Below are positions 63,560 through 64,000 of a stretch of 64,000 nucleotides of DNA, piece after piece. The position numbers and the translations under genes were made by a program. The notes beneath the pieces were generated by a model that had not been told where the DNA came from, searched no databases, and worked only from the letters and a program-made list of their open reading frames with translations. Within the stretch, counting starts at the first letter, position 1; each line of letters opens with the position of its first letter. The DNA comes from Conchiformibius steedae. GTDB taxonomy: Bacteria > Pseudomonadota > Gammaproteobacteria > Burkholderiales > Neisseriaceae. The stretch is from NCBI RefSeq assembly GCF_014054725.1, contig NZ_CP059563.1:829749-893748 (forward strand). Direction: 5' to 3'.

Positions 63560-64000
63560 AAACAAAAGTTTATTTAAGTCGTCCTGCCGTGGTTTCCGCC
63601 TTGGGCGCAGGCATGGACAACCATTTGAATGCCTTGTTCGCGCCGCCTGCGGCGTCGCCTTTGCGCAATTCCGATGCGTGGGTAGCAGGCAAAACCCGCG
63701 CTTTTGGCGCATTTGACGGCGAGTTGCGCCCCTTTCCGCACGATTTACCCGACACCTTCCGCAGCCGCAACAACCAATTGTTGTGGCACGCCTTGGCGCA
63801 GATTGAAACGCAGATTCACGCCCTGATTCGCCGTTATGGGAAAGACAGGGTAGCGGTGGTGATGGGTACGTCAGTCAGCGGCGCAGATGAAAATATTGCC
63901 TTTTTACAAAATGTTGCCGATGGCGGCGATTGGGACGGTATGCCGTTTAAACAGCAGCAGCAACTGATGTCCGCGCCTGCCGATTTTATCGCCCATGTTT
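63556..64000 (+). CDS. Beta-ketoacyl-ACP synthase (aryl polyene cluster), 5' part
   Basis: The first 148 residues of a ketosynthase that runs off the window. It starts KVYLSRPAVVSALGAGMDNHLNALF, typical of the main chain-elongating synthase of aryl polyene clusters, and has VAVVMGTSVSGADENIAFLQ near residue 95, the GTSxSG region of KAS enzymes. The catalytic cysteine lies beyond the edge. It was recognised from the open frame to the window end. Confidence 0.85.
   Translation, partial: MKTKVYLSRPAVVSALGAGMDNHLNALFAPPAASPLRNSDAWVAGKTRAFGAFDGELRPFPHDLPDTFRSRNNQLLWHALAQIETQIHALIRRYGKDRVAVVMGTSVSGADENIAFLQNVADGGDWDGMPFKQQQQLMSAPADFIAHV

Overview
The window is chromosomal DNA from a member of the Neisseriaceae, probably an oral genus such as Kingella, Conchiformibius, Simonsiella or Alysiella; the sequence alone does not settle which. 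Pointers are the 16S-tRNA-Ile-tRNA-Ala-23S-5S operon followed directly by a comEA-type competence gene (the Neisseria arrangement), the order lolB-ispE-tRNA-Gln-prs-rplY, leuC-small lipoproteins-leuD, zapA followed by 6S RNA, and terminators built from inverted GCCTGAA-type words like the family's DNA uptake sequences. Most genes are housekeeping genes. No complete insertion sequence, prophage or CRISPR array was seen.

Layout. 1-2.5 kb: 3' part of a CstA-type transporter, its small YbdD/YjiX partner, a 161-bp MITE-like repeat and a secreted protein. 2.6-8.2 kb: a complete rRNA operon with promoter, boxA sites, processing stems and terminator. 8.2-11.3 kb: comEA, uraA and a long acidic LEA-like repeat protein. 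11.3-20.7 kb: an eleven-gene minus-strand operon for an aryl polyene (APE) type pigment: ketosynthase-like protein, acyltransferases, two acyl carrier proteins, membrane protein, glycosyltransferase, thioesterase, LolA-like protein, a ligase-dehydratase fusion and an MMPL exporter. The rest of the usual APE set (DUF3261 lipoprotein, then a main ketosynthase) begins at 63.1 kb and runs off the right edge, so the pathway is split between two loci. A Sfp-type phosphopantetheinyl transferase that could activate its carrier proteins lies alone at 30.1 kb.

20.8-33.1 kb: prfA, map, lolB, ispE, two tRNA-Gln, prs, rplY, an ogt-type repair gene and dsbD. 33.3-37.2 kb: rnc and era separated by DUF389 and PAP2 membrane proteins. 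37.18-37.36 kb: an intergenic region that looks like an independent small RNA gene on the minus strand, with a TTGCCA-N17-TATAAT promoter overlapped by a Fur-box-like sequence, two hairpins with C-rich loops, and a terminator. 38.4-46.9 kb: leuC, three small lipoproteins, leuD, a UvrD-type helicase, a DUF721 protein, a flavoprotein, an XRE regulator and ychF. 46.9-59.5 kb: a solute-binding lipoprotein, metG, a Tat-exported amine oxidase, gpsA, a long coiled-coil protein, zapA, 6S RNA, an M16 peptidase, a helical protein of unknown function and tldD.

Two AT-rich islands (24.7-25.7 and 59.6-60.8 kb) share one architecture: an XRE regulator with a coiled-coil tail, divergent from a two-gene operon ending in a small cysteine-pair protein. 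They carry no mobility genes and may be copies of an uncharacterised module. The right end holds a second copy of the 161-bp repeat, sanA, rfaE2 and the start of the second APE locus.
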